64,000 bases of DNA from Prevotella sp. UBA2742 (GTDB lineage Bacteria > Bacteroidota > Bacteroidia > Bacteroidales > Bacteroidaceae): assembly GCA_002353485.1 (NCBI GenBank), contig DEJS01000010.1, positions 79,870 to 143,869 of the forward strand, written 5' to 3'. Shown one piece after another: positions 15,823 to 25,023 of the stretch (its first letter is position 1; every line of letters starts with the position of its first letter). Below the pieces are notes generated by a model. The model searched no databases, was not told where the DNA came from, and was given only the letters and a program-made list of their open reading frames with translations. Position numbers and translations under genes: made by a program.

Positions 15823-17520
15823 ATGTTTCGATTCGAAGACCCTATATACCTCTATCTCCTGGCGGTCATCCCGCTGCTGTTCATCGTCCGTTGGCTGATG
15901 CAGCGCCAGCAGAAACGCCGTCTGCGTAAGTTTGGCGACCCCGACCTGGTACGTCAGCTGATGCCTGACGTGTCGCGCCTGCGGCCTGCTGTCAAGTTCT
16001 GGCTTCTGTTAGGAGCCTTGGCACTGCTCATCGTCATGCTGGCCCGTCCCCAGATGGGCACCCGCATTTCTCACGAGAAGCGTACGGGCATCGAGACCAT
16101 CATCTGTATGGACATCAGCAACTCCATGTTGGCCGAGGACGTGACGCCCAGCCGTCTGGACCGTGCCAAGATGATGGTCGAGAATCTGGTAGATCACTTC
16201 ACTAACGACAAGATAGGGCTCATCGTCTTCGCTGGCGATGCCTTCGTGCAGCTGCCCATTACCAGTGACTATGTTTCGGCCAAGATGTTCCTTTCGGGCA
16301 TCGACCCCTCGCTGATAGCCACCCAGGGCACCGATATTGCCGCCGCCATTACGCTGGCCACGCATAGCTTCACCCAGCAGGAAGGCGTAGGCAAGGCCGT
16401 CATTGTCATCACCGATGGCGAAGACCATGAAGGCGGTGCCATGGAGGCCGCCAAGGACGCCCGCGACAAAGGCATGAACGTCTATGTCCTCGGCATCGGC
16501 TCCACCAGTGGCGCCCCCATTCCCATGGGCAATGGCGAGTACCTGAAGGACAACAGTGGCCAGACCGTTATGACGGGGCTTAACGATGCCATGTGCCGTC
16601 AGCTGGCCGATGCCGGCGGCGGAGCCTATATCCATGTCGAGAACAACAGCAACGCCCAGGAAGTGCTTGACAGTGAGCTCGACAAGTTAGCAAAGAAAGA
16701 AATCTCCAGTACCATCTACAGCGACTTCGACGAACAGTTCCAGGCCGTCGGAATACTGGTCCTGCTCCTGCTCGTCATCGAGGTATGCATACTCGAAATC
16801 AAGAATCCGTTGCTCAAGCGCGTCTCCCTGTTCCGTCGTGGCCCCAAGCCCGTAGCCGTCGTCTTGCTACTGCTGATGGCTGTCACTGCCGGGGCACAGA
16901 CTGACCGTCAGCTGGTGCGTCAGGGCAACCGACAGTTCCGTAAGGGCAATGCCGCCGACGCCGAGGTGTCGTACCGCAAGGCCGTAGAGAAACAGCCCCG
17001 CAATGCACAGGCCAACTTCAATCTGGGCAATGCCCTCATGGCACAGCGTAAGGACTCGCTGGCCGTCACGCAGTTCGAGAAAGCTGCCAAATTGGAGACC
17101 AACCCCTTGCGTCGTGCACAGGCATACCATAACATCGGGGTGATGTGTCAGCAGCACCAGATGTTCGGCGAGGCCATTGAAGCCTACAAGGAAGCCTTGC
17201 GCAACAACCCTGCCGACGACCAGACGCGCTACAACCTGGAACTCTGTAAGCGCCAGCAGAAACAACAGCAGCAGAACCAGAACCAGCAGAATCAGCAGAA
17301 CAAGGACAACAAAGACCAAAAGGACAAGGATAATAAGGACCAACAACAGCAGCAGAAAGACCAGCAGAAGCAAGACCAGCAGAAGCAGGACCAGCAGATG
17401 AGCAAGGAGAATGCCGAGCAGTTGCTGAATGCTGCCATGCAAGAAGAAAAACAGACCCAGGAGCGCATGAAGAAGGCCCAGCAGAAGGCCCAGCGCCGCA
17501 GCCTGGAGAAAAACTGGTAA
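15823..17520 (+). CDS. BatB-BatC fusion: VWA domain plus TPR
   Basis: 565 residues. Residues 1-330 are BatB: two membrane segments, a VWA domain with MIDAS DISNS (Asp97, Ser99, Ser101) and a membrane helix at about 308-325. A second hydrophobic segment at 343-359 ends in TAGAQT, resembling the signal peptide of a once-separate BatC. TPR repeats follow (about 363-475), then a Gln/Lys/Asp-rich tail (QQKQQQQNQNQ and similar) to about 520 and a charged coiled coil. The fused frame is continuous with no stop. The low-complexity tail is codon-biased to cag/aac and reads like BatC tails elsewhere. Confidence 0.9.
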   Translation: MFRFEDPIYLYLLAVIPLLFIVRWLMQRQQKRRLRKFGDPDLVRQLMPDVSRLRPAVKFWLLLGALALLIVMLARPQMGTRISHEKRTGIETIICMDISNSMLAEDVTPSRLDRAKMMVENLVDHFTNDKIGLIVFAGDAFVQLPITSDYVSAKMFLSGIDPSLIATQGTDIAAAITLATHSFTQQEGVGKAVIVITDGEDHEGGAMEAAKDARDKGMNVYVLGIGSTSGAPIPMGNGEYLKDNSGQTVMTGLNDAMCRQLADAGGGAYIHVENNSNAQEVLDSELDKLAKKEISSTIYSDFDEQFQAVGILVLLLLVIEVCILEIKNPLLKRVSLFRRGPKPVAVVLLLLMAVTAGAQTDRQLVRQGNRQFRKGNAADAEVSYRKAVEKQPRNAQANFNLGNALMAQRKDSLAVTQFEKAAKLETNPLRRAQAYHNIGVMCQQHQMFGEAIEAYKEALRNNPADDQTRYNLELCKRQQKQQQQNQNQQNQQNKDNKDQKDKDNKDQQQQQKDQQKQDQQKQDQQMSKENAEQLLNAAMQEEKQTQERMKKAQQKAQRRSLEKNW

Positions 17521-17529
17521 GAAAAACGT

Positions 17530-20094
17530 ATGAAGAGACACCTTATAATTATACTATGTTTATGGACGGTTGCTGTCAGCTATGCGCAGACGCTGACAGG
17601 CCGTGCCCCGGGACAGGTGGCCGTAGGCGAGCAGTTCCGGCTAAGCTATACCGTAAATACCGACGAAGCCAGGGGATTCCGTGCCGGCAACATCCCCGAC
17701 GATGCCTTCGACGTGCTCATGGGACCCTCCACCAGTACGCAGTCCAGCTATCAGCTGGTCAACGGCCACATGTCCAGCTCGTCCAGCATCACCTATACCT
17801 ATATCCTCTCCGCCAAGAAGCAGGGTTCTTTCACCATTCCCGCAGCCCATGTCACGGTAGACGGCAAGAATGTGCAGTCCAACGAGGTGCGCATCAAGGT
17901 GTCCGGCGAGGCCAAAGGAGGCCAGCAGGGCAGCCGTCAACAGCAGAGTGACAACGGCGAGGTGCGTGCGGCAGGCTCTGCCATCTCAGGCAGCGACCTC
18001 TTCATCAAGGTTACCGCCTCTAAACAGCACGTCCGCGAGCAGGAGCCCATCCTGCTCACATATAAGGTCTACACCCTTGTGGGTCTGACCCAGCTGAACG
18101 GTAAGATGGCCGACCTGAAGAGCTTCTACACCCGCGAGGTTCCCCTGCCTCAGGAGAAGCAGTTCCATATCGAGAACCTCAATGGCCGTGCTTACCGTAC
18201 CGTCACCTGGCAGCAGTATGTCATGTTCCCCCAGGCCACGGGCAAGCTCGAGGTGCCCAGCATCACCTACGAAGGCATCGTGGTACAGCAGAACCGCAAC
18301 GTCGACCCCTTCGAGGCCTTCTTCAACGGAGGCTCTGGCTATATAGAGGTAAAGAAGAAGATTACAGCTCCCGGCATCACCATCCATGTCGACCCGCTGC
18401 CACAGCGCCCTGCCAACTTCTCGGGCGGCGTGGGTTCATACAGCATCTCTGCCCAGCTCGACAAGACCGAGGTGAAAGCCAACGACCCCGTCAAGCTGCG
18501 CGTCGTAGTCAGCGGTGTGGGCAACATGAAGCTCCTGAAGGAGCCGGAGGTGAAGTTCCCCAAGGACTTCGACCACTACGACGCCAAGGTCACCGACCAG
18601 ACCAAGCTCACCACCAACGGTCTCGAGGGCAACATCATCTACGACTTCCTGGCCGTACCTCGCCATCAGGGCACCTTCGAGATTCCTGCCGTCGAGTACA
18701 CCTATTTCGACACCAGGAGCAACCAGTATAAGACGGTACGCACTGAGCCGTTCACCCTGCATGTGGCCAAGGGCGAGGGCGGCACCGCGACGGCTTACTC
18801 AGGACAGGAGGACATCAAGCAACTCAATAGCGACATCCATTACATCAAGACCGGCGACACCCGCCAGCACGCCGTCGACGATTTCTTCTTCGGCTCCACC
18901 CGCTACTGGGTAGCACTCTGCGTCCTCTTCCTGGGCTTCGTCTCGCTGTTCGTCATCTTCCGCCAGCGGGCCATCGACAATGCCGACATCGTCAAGCAGC
19001 GCGCCGGCAAGGCTAATAAGGTGGCTACGAAGCGACTGAAGAAAGCCGCCAAACTCATGGCCGCCGGCAAGCAGGGCGACTTCTACGACGAGGTGCTGCG
19101 TGCCCTCTGGGGCTATGTGGGCGATAAGCTGAACATGCCCGTAGAACAGCTGTCGCGCGAGAATATCAGCCAGCAACTGACCGCCCATGACGTTTCCGAC
19201 GATACCATCCGCCAGTTCATCGGTGCGCTTGACGAGTGCGAGTATGCCCGCTATGCCCCCGGCGATGCACAGGGTAACATGAATAAGGTTTATGATATGG
19301 CCATGACAGCTATCACCCAGATTGCCACCACGATGAAGAAGAAACGACCCGCCCCCTCGGCCGTCGTACTGCTCTTCCTACTCCTGTCGCCGTTGTCCGC
19401 ATCGGCAGTGACCAAGGCCCAGGCCGACAGCTCCTACGTTCAGGAGCACTACCAGCAGGCTGCTCGCCAGTACGAGGCGCTGCTCAAGCAGGGCGTCTCC
19501 GCTGACATCTATTACAACCTTGGCAACTGCTACTATCGTATGGACAACATCACGCAGGCCGTCCTCGCCTACGAACGTGCCTTGCTGCTCTCGCCCGGCG
19601 ACGAGGACATACGCTTCAACCTGCAGATGGCCCGTTCAAAGACCATCGACAAGATAACACCCGAGTCCGAGATGTTCTTCGTCACCTGGTATCACTCGTT
19701 GGTCAATATGCAGAGCGTCGACGCCTGGGCGCGACTGGCTCTCATAGCCCTTGCCATTGCCATCGTGCTGGCGCTGGCCTATCTCTTTGCCTCGCCTATA
19801 TGGCTGCGCAAGGTAGGTTTCTTCGGCGCCCTGGCCGCACTGCTCCTCTTTCTTGGCAGCAATGTCTTCGCATGGCAGCAGAAACGCGGACTCGACCATC
19901 GCACCGGCGCCGTCGTCATACGTTCGGCCGTGAACGTCAAGAGCACCCCGTCCCGAAACGGTACCGACCTCTTCATACTGCACGAGGGCACGCGCGTCAC
20001 CATTACCGACTCGTCCATGAAGGGCTGGAAGGAAATCCGGGTGGGCGACGGCAAGCAGGGCTGGCTCGAAACCAAGGAGATAGAAGTAATATAG
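17530..20094 (+). CDS. BatD-BatE fusion: oxygen-tolerance domain, TPR and SH3
   Basis: 854 residues. Residues 1-600 are BatD: signal peptide, long beta-rich periplasmic region, membrane segment near 460-480 and a cytoplasmic helical tail. At residue 602 a new start-like sequence (MKKKRPAPS, then a hydrophobic stretch ending LSASAV) opens a BatE-like unit: TPRs (about 635-700), two membrane segments (about 733-785) and a C-terminal SH3-like domain (VIRSAVNVKSTPS to the end). An in-frame ATG at 19333 could allow BatE to be made separately. No stop codon separates the halves. Confidence 0.88.
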   Translation: MKRHLIIILCLWTVAVSYAQTLTGRAPGQVAVGEQFRLSYTVNTDEARGFRAGNIPDDAFDVLMGPSTSTQSSYQLVNGHMSSSSSITYTYILSAKKQGSFTIPAAHVTVDGKNVQSNEVRIKVSGEAKGGQQGSRQQQSDNGEVRAAGSAISGSDLFIKVTASKQHVREQEPILLTYKVYTLVGLTQLNGKMADLKSFYTREVPLPQEKQFHIENLNGRAYRTVTWQQYVMFPQATGKLEVPSITYEGIVVQQNRNVDPFEAFFNGGSGYIEVKKKITAPGITIHVDPLPQRPANFSGGVGSYSISAQLDKTEVKANDPVKLRVVVSGVGNMKLLKEPEVKFPKDFDHYDAKVTDQTKLTTNGLEGNIIYDFLAVPRHQGTFEIPAVEYTYFDTRSNQYKTVRTEPFTLHVAKGEGGTATAYSGQEDIKQLNSDIHYIKTGDTRQHAVDDFFFGSTRYWVALCVLFLGFVSLFVIFRQRAIDNADIVKQRAGKANKVATKRLKKAAKLMAAGKQGDFYDEVLRALWGYVGDKLNMPVEQLSRENISQQLTAHDVSDDTIRQFIGALDECEYARYAPGDAQGNMNKVYDMAMTAITQIATTMKKKRPAPSAVVLLFLLLSPLSASAVTKAQADSSYVQEHYQQAARQYEALLKQGVSADIYYNLGNCYYRMDNITQAVLAYERALLLSPGDEDIRFNLQMARSKTIDKITPESEMFFVTWYHSLVNMQSVDAWARLALIALAIAIVLALAYLFASPIWLRKVGFFGALAALLLFLGSNVFAWQQKRGLDHRTGAVVIRSAVNVKSTPSRNGTDLFILHEGTRVTITDSSMKGWKEIRVGDGKQGWLETKEIEVI

Positions 20095-20140
20095 TTCACA
20101 AAGTCCCGATATTCGGCAATAACGTAATCATTAAATCGCA

Positions 20141-20788
20141 ATGGAAGAACTGATACAATTCGATAAGCACCTGCTCTTGGCGCTGAACGGCAGCGATTCG
20201 GCGTTCCTCGACAGCGTCATTATGACGCTGACCACCGCCACGACGTGGATACCCCTCTATATAGCCTTGCTATACGTCGTGATAAGTGTCAACCGCAACG
20301 TGCGCGATGTGCTGCTCATCCTGGCCGCGGCAGGTCTGTGCGTAGCATTGGCCGGAGCGGTAGACGACGAGATAGTGAAGCCCCTCGTAGCCCGCTGGCG
20401 TCCTACACACGATCCGGAGATAGGACATCTCGTCGACATCGTCGACGGCTACCGTGGCGGCAACTACGGCTTCTTCTCTGCTCATGCTGCCAATACCTTC
20501 TCCATCGCCGTCTTCTTCTCGTTGCTCATGCGTCAGCTGCCCTTCACCTGCTTCATGGTGGCGTGGTCGCTCACCAACTGCTATACGCGCCTTTATCTCG
20601 GCGTACACTATCCCGGCGACATCACCGTCGGACTCCTCTGGGGTGGACTGGTAGGCTGGGTGGTCTATCGCTTCTTCTATTGCCGCCTGACCATTCCCGC
20701 CAAATACCCCATCCGCTACTGCTATGTACCTATGGCCGTCTTGATGCTCACCCTGCTCTTTGCACTGGGCAAGGCTGCCATGGCGTAA
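20141..20788 (+). CDS. PAP2-family membrane phosphatase
   Basis: 215 residues with about five or six membrane segments. The three PAP2 motifs are present: KPLVARWRP, the phosphatase His in FFSAHAANTF, and TRLYLGVHYPGD. Members dephosphorylate undecaprenyl pyrophosphate, phosphatidic acid or lipid A; the substrate here cannot be decided from sequence. It lies 46 bp after the Bat operon on the same strand and probably shares its transcript. Confidence 0.88.
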   Translation: MEELIQFDKHLLLALNGSDSAFLDSVIMTLTTATTWIPLYIALLYVVISVNRNVRDVLLILAAAGLCVALAGAVDDEIVKPLVARWRPTHDPEIGHLVDIVDGYRGGNYGFFSAHAANTFSIAVFFSLLMRQLPFTCFMVAWSLTNCYTRLYLGVHYPGDITVGLLWGGLVGWVVYRFFYCRLTIPAKYPIRYCYVPMAVLMLTLLFALGKAAMA

Positions 20789-20807
20789 CACCCACCCGTT
20801 AAGACTT

Positions 20808-22088
20808 ATGGATACAAAGGACATACATATCAGCGAATATAACTACGCTCTGACTGACGACCGCATCGCGAAGTTCCCGATAGCGGAGCGCGACCACTCA
20901 AAGTTGCTCGTCTACGACAGGGGCACGGTGTCGGAAGACGTGTTCTACCGCCTGGCCGACCATCTGCCCAAGGGCGCACTGATGGTCATGAACAATACAA
21001 AGGTCATCCAGGCACGTCTTCATTTCCGTAAGCCCGATGCCCAGGGCCAGCCCACGGGAGCACTCATCGAGGTGTTCCTCTTAGAGCCCTTCCTCCCGGC
21101 CGACTACGAACAGATGTTCCAGCAGACCGACCACTGCCAGTGGCTCTGTCTGGTGGGCAACCAGAAGAAGTGGATAGCGCGCAACGCCTCCGCCCCCGGC
21201 GCTAAGAAGGACGTCATCCTCAGCCGCACGGTAGTCATCCGCGACCATGCCATTACCCTCAGCGCCCACCATCTGGGCGAGCACGGCACTAGTCAGCTCG
21301 TCGAGTTCCAATGGACAGGCGGCGTCTCCTTCGCCGACGTCCTCGACGCCATGGGCGAGTTGCCCATACCACCATACCTGAACCGCGAGACTCAGGAAAG
21401 CGACAAGACCACCTACCAGACCGTCTATTCCAAGATAAAAGGCAGTGTGGCCGCACCTACCGCAGGGTTGCACTTCACCCAGCGCGTGCTCGCTGACGTC
21501 GATGCCCACGGCATCGAGCGCGAAGAGGTGACGCTGCACGTAGGCGCCGGCACCTTCCGCCCCGTCAAGAGCGACACCATCGGCCAGCACCCCATGCACA
21601 CCGAGTACATTGCCGTACGACGCCACACCATCGACCGGCTTATTGCCCACAGTGCACAGGCCATTGCCGTCGGAACCACCAGCGTACGTACCCTTGAGAG
21701 CCTTTACTACATGGGCCTGAAGGTGCTCCGCAATCCCGACGTCACCGAGGAACAGCTGCACGTCAGCCAGTGGGAACCCTACGACGAACGCCAGCACAGC
21801 GTGGCGCCCATTGATGCGCTCCAGGCCCTCTCTCAATGGATGCAGCGTCAGCACATGGACGTGCTCCACTCCTCTACACAAATCATCATTGCCCCAGGCT
21901 ATGACTATCACATTGTCAACATGCTCATTACCAACTTCCACCAGCCCCAGAGCACCCTCCTCTTGCTGGTAAGTGCCTTTGTACATGGCGACTGGCGCAA
22001 AATCTACGACTATGCCCTGGCCCACGACTTCCGCTTCCTTAGCTATGGCGACTCGTCACTGTTAATTCCATCAACAACTAATAAGTAA
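20808..22088 (+). CDS. queA: QueA, S-adenosylmethionine:tRNA ribosyltransferase-isomerase
   Basis: 426 residues. QueA transfers the ribosyl group of SAM to preQ1 in tRNA, making epoxyqueuosine. Characteristic blocks: the DRIAKFP start, NNTKVIQARL, AAPTAGLHFT, VTLHVGAGTFRPV and AVGTTSVRTLESL. The ATG at 20808 gives MDTKDIHISEYNYALTDDRI; longer in-frame starts lie inside the PAP2 gene. It is longer than E. coli QueA (356 residues), partly through an insertion around residues 85-150. No preQ1 riboswitch is seen upstream, and no other queuosine gene is in the window. Confidence 0.94.
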   Translation: MDTKDIHISEYNYALTDDRIAKFPIAERDHSKLLVYDRGTVSEDVFYRLADHLPKGALMVMNNTKVIQARLHFRKPDAQGQPTGALIEVFLLEPFLPADYEQMFQQTDHCQWLCLVGNQKKWIARNASAPGAKKDVILSRTVVIRDHAITLSAHHLGEHGTSQLVEFQWTGGVSFADVLDAMGELPIPPYLNRETQESDKTTYQTVYSKIKGSVAAPTAGLHFTQRVLADVDAHGIEREEVTLHVGAGTFRPVKSDTIGQHPMHTEYIAVRRHTIDRLIAHSAQAIAVGTTSVRTLESLYYMGLKVLRNPDVTEEQLHVSQWEPYDERQHSVAPIDALQALSQWMQRQHMDVLHSSTQIIIAPGYDYHIVNMLITNFHQPQSTLLLLVSAFVHGDWRKIYDYALAHDFRFLSYGDSSLLIPSTTNK

Positions 22089-22093
22089 CAAGC

Positions 22094-24019
22094 ATGAAAT
22101 ACGGATTCATTAAGGTGGCCGCTGCGGTTCCTGCCGTCAAGGTGGCCGACGTCGACTTCAATGTCCAGGAGCTCCAGAAGCTCATTGCCCTCGCCGAGGG
22201 ACAGCATGTGGAGGTAGTATGTTTCCCCGAGCTCTGTATCACCGGCTATACCTGCCAGGACCTTTTCAAGGAGCAGCTGCTGCTCTCGAAGTCCGAAGAG
22301 GGGCTCCTCATGCTACTCGACTTCACACGAAAGCTCGATGTCGTCTGTATCGTGGGACTCCCCGTCCTGGCCGGCGGACTGCTGCTCAACTGTGCGGCAG
22401 TCATCCAGCAGGGCACAATACTGGGCGTGGTACCAAAGACCTACCTGCCCAACTACAGCGAGTTCTATGAGAAGCGATGGTTCGCCTCCGCCCAGGACCT
22501 CAATCCCACCGACGTCTATCTGGCCGGCTCACGCATCACGCTGTCGTCAGAGCCGCTGCTGTTCCAGACACCCGATGGCGTCAACTTCGGCGTCGAGATA
22601 TGCGAAGACGTATGGGCACCCATACCGCCCAGCAACAATCTTACGATGGCCGGTGCCGACATCGTCTTCAACTGCTCTGCCAGCAACGAGCTCATTGGCA
22701 AGCACCGCTACCTGCGTTCGCTGGTGGCCCAGCAGAGCGCACGCACCATGAGCGGCTACGTCTATGCCTCCTGTGGCTTCGGCGAGTCCACTCAGGACGT
22801 CGTCTACGGAGGCAACGCCATGATATTCGAGAATGGCACACTGCTGGTCGAGGGCGACCGCTTCTCGTTCCAGCCACAGCTGCAGACCGCACAGGTCGAC
22901 GTCGAGCGCCTGCGTACCGAGCGACACTCCAACTCCACCTTCATCAACGCCCAGCGCGAAGCCCATGCCCGCTTCGTTCCTGCCAAGCATGCACTCGAGG
23001 AACACCCCTTCCTCCTGGAGCGTCACGTCAAGGCTCATCCCTTTATTCCTGACAACAACGAGATGGCCGAGACATGCGAAGAGATACTCAACATTCAGGT
23101 GGCCGGTCTGGCCAAGCGACTCTACCATACCAGCTGCGAGCACGTCGTGCTGGGCATCAGCGGCGGACTCGACTCCACACTGGCACTGCTCGTCTGCGTG
23201 CGCACCTTCGACAAGTTAGGGCTCGACCGCAATGGCATCGTAGGCGTCACCATGCCGGGCTTCGGCACCACCGACCGCACTCACGACAATGCCGTGTCAC
23301 TCATGCAGTCGCTGGGCATCTCGCAGATGGAGATACCCATTGCTAAGGCCGTCACACAGCACTTCAGCGACATCGGACACGACGCCTCCAAACACGACGC
23401 CACCTACGAGAACTCGCAGGCACGCGAGCGTACGCAGATTCTCATGGACCTCGCCAACAAGCTCGGAGCCATCGTCGTAGGCACTGGCGACCTGTCAGAG
23501 CTGGCCCTCGGATGGGCCACCTACAACGGTGACCACATGTCCATGTATGGCGTCAATGCCGGAATACCAAAGACCCTCATCCAGTACCTCATACGCTATA
23601 TGGCTCTCCTGCCCAAGTTCGCAGCACAGCGCGACACACTCATCGATGTCGTCGACACGCCCATCTCGCCCGAGCTGACGCCTGCCGATGCCAAGGGCAA
23701 CATACTCCAGAAGACAGAAGACCTCGTAGGCCCCTACGAGCTGCACGACTTCTTCCTGTACTACTTCCTGCGCTATGGCTTCAGCCCTGCAAAGATATTC
23801 ATGCTGGCACAGGCGGCCTTCGGCGAGACGTACGACAAGGAGACCGTCAAGAAGTGGCTCACCACCTTCTGCCGGCGCTTCTTCTCCCAGCAGTTCAAGC
23901 GCTCCTGTCTGCCCGACGGACCGAAGGTGGGCAGCATATCCCTCTCGCCGCGTGGCGACTGGCGTATGGCCAGCGATGCCTCCAGCGCTTTATGGTTAAA
24001 AGAATGTGACGAACTATGA
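22094..24019 (+). CDS. nadE: Glutamine-hydrolysing NAD+ synthase
   Basis: 641 residues with two catalytic domains. The N-terminal nitrilase-type glutaminase shows the Glu-Lys-Cys triad in CFPELCITGY, VPKTYLPNYSEFYE and GVEICEDVW. The C-terminal ATP-pyrophosphatase domain shows the P-loop LGISGGLDST. Ammonia from glutamine amidates deamido-NAD to NAD. It starts 5 bp after queA and overlaps the next gene by 4 bp. Confidence 0.95.
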   Translation: MKYGFIKVAAAVPAVKVADVDFNVQELQKLIALAEGQHVEVVCFPELCITGYTCQDLFKEQLLLSKSEEGLLMLLDFTRKLDVVCIVGLPVLAGGLLLNCAAVIQQGTILGVVPKTYLPNYSEFYEKRWFASAQDLNPTDVYLAGSRITLSSEPLLFQTPDGVNFGVEICEDVWAPIPPSNNLTMAGADIVFNCSASNELIGKHRYLRSLVAQQSARTMSGYVYASCGFGESTQDVVYGGNAMIFENGTLLVEGDRFSFQPQLQTAQVDVERLRTERHSNSTFINAQREAHARFVPAKHALEEHPFLLERHVKAHPFIPDNNEMAETCEEILNIQVAGLAKRLYHTSCEHVVLGISGGLDSTLALLVCVRTFDKLGLDRNGIVGVTMPGFGTTDRTHDNAVSLMQSLGISQMEIPIAKAVTQHFSDIGHDASKHDATYENSQARERTQILMDLANKLGAIVVGTGDLSELALGWATYNGDHMSMYGVNAGIPKTLIQYLIRYMALLPKFAAQRDTLIDVVDTPISPELTPADAKGNILQKTEDLVGPYELHDFFLYYFLRYGFSPAKIFMLAQAAFGETYDKETVKKWLTTFCRRFFSQQFKRSCLPDGPKVGSISLSPRGDWRMASDASSALWLKECDEL

Positions 24020-24522
24020 TACAGGTAACAGTACGCGACAACGACCTGCGACAGGCTGCCGCACAGGGCATGGATGCCTTCGTGGCAACCTTCGTCGATG
24101 CCGTCCGACAGGCCATTGGCGGACAGCTCACTGCCGACAACATGCCACAGCTCAATAGCGACCAAATCACACTGCTCGCATGGGACATACTGCACCAGGA
24201 GGTGATGGACGGGGGCTTCGTACAGCTCATACATAACGGCTACGGGCCCTTCATCTTCAAGAACCCGCTGGCCAAGGCGCTCAGGCTCTGGGGCCTGCGC
24301 GACCTCTCGAAACTCATATACAATGCTCATACCCTCTACACCAAGTACGGACAAGCCATCGAGCAAGACTGCACCGACGACGAGTTTATGGCGCTCTTCG
24401 AGCAGTATCCTGAGTTCGACGACATGGACGACCTCTTCGTTGAGCAGGAAGAGCAGTGGACCGAGCTCATTGCCCGCTACATTGACGAGCATATAGAGAA
24501 CTTTGCCGTCATACAGAGTTGA
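24016..24522 (+). CDS. DMP19/DUF4375-like acidic protein
   Basis: 168 residues. The block EVMDGGFVQLIHNGYG matches the conserved core of the DMP19/DUF4375 family. The C-terminal third is strongly acidic (CTDDEFMALFEQ, FDDMDDLFVEQEEQWTE). Neisseria DMP19 is a double-stranded-DNA mimic that binds a transcription factor, but most homologues are uncharacterised, so DNA mimicry here is inference. It is coupled to nadE by an ATGA overlap and lies 15 bp upstream of smpB. Confidence 0.72.
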   Translation: MIQVTVRDNDLRQAAAQGMDAFVATFVDAVRQAIGGQLTADNMPQLNSDQITLLAWDILHQEVMDGGFVQLIHNGYGPFIFKNPLAKALRLWGLRDLSKLIYNAHTLYTKYGQAIEQDCTDDEFMALFEQYPEFDDMDDLFVEQEEQWTELIARYIDEHIENFAVIQS

Positions 24523-24537
24523 CGTAATAACCACCAA

Positions 24538-25023
24538 ATGAATAAGGAACAAGAACTAATCAGGAAGAAGAGTCCTGTCAATATCAAGAATAAGAAAGCC
24601 TCGTTCGAATACTTCTTCATCGAGACCTTCACGGCAGGCATTGTCCTTACCGGAACCGAAATAAAGAGCATCCGCATGGGCAAAGCCTCGCTCGTCGATA
24701 CCTACTGCACCATAATGAATGGCGAGATGTGGGTAAAGGGCATGAACATTTCGCCCTACTTCTATGGCTCGTACAACAACCACGAGATGAAGCGCGACCG
24801 CAAGCTGCTGCTTACCAGGCGCGAAATACAGAAACTGGCCTCCGCCACCAAGCAGACCGGATATACCATTGTGCCGCTGCTCGTGTTCATCGACGAGAAA
24901 GGTCGTGCCAAGATGGACATTGCCCTCTGCAAGGGTAAGAAGCAGTACGACAAGCGCCAGTCGCTCAAAGAACAGGAAGACCGCCGCGAGATGGATCGCG
25001 CCATGAAGGTATGGAGCAAGTAA
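24538..25023 (+). CDS. smpB: SmpB, tmRNA-binding protein
   Basis: 161 residues. SmpB delivers tmRNA to stalled ribosomes. Family blocks: KKASFEYFFIETFTAGIVL, TEIKSIRMGKASLVD, SPYFYGSYNNHEMKRDRKLL, and the basic C-terminal tail beginning ALCKGKKQYDKR that enters the mRNA channel. The partner tmRNA gene is in this window at 53046-53446. The last 13 bases overlap the metH start, which suggests coupled translation. Confidence 0.95.
   Translation: MNKEQELIRKKSPVNIKNKKASFEYFFIETFTAGIVLTGTEIKSIRMGKASLVDTYCTIMNGEMWVKGMNISPYFYGSYNNHEMKRDRKLLLTRREIQKLASATKQTGYTIVPLLVFIDEKGRAKMDIALCKGKKQYDKRQSLKEQEDRREMDRAMKVWSK

Noticed and set aside
17260..17400. Gln/Lys/Asp-rich stretch as a mobile or repeat insertion
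   Set aside because: In frame and in the usual place for a BatC low-complexity tail; no flanking duplication.
21081..22025. A 314-residue frame antisense to queA
   Set aside because: Lies fully inside queA on the other strand, with no motif and no promoter box.
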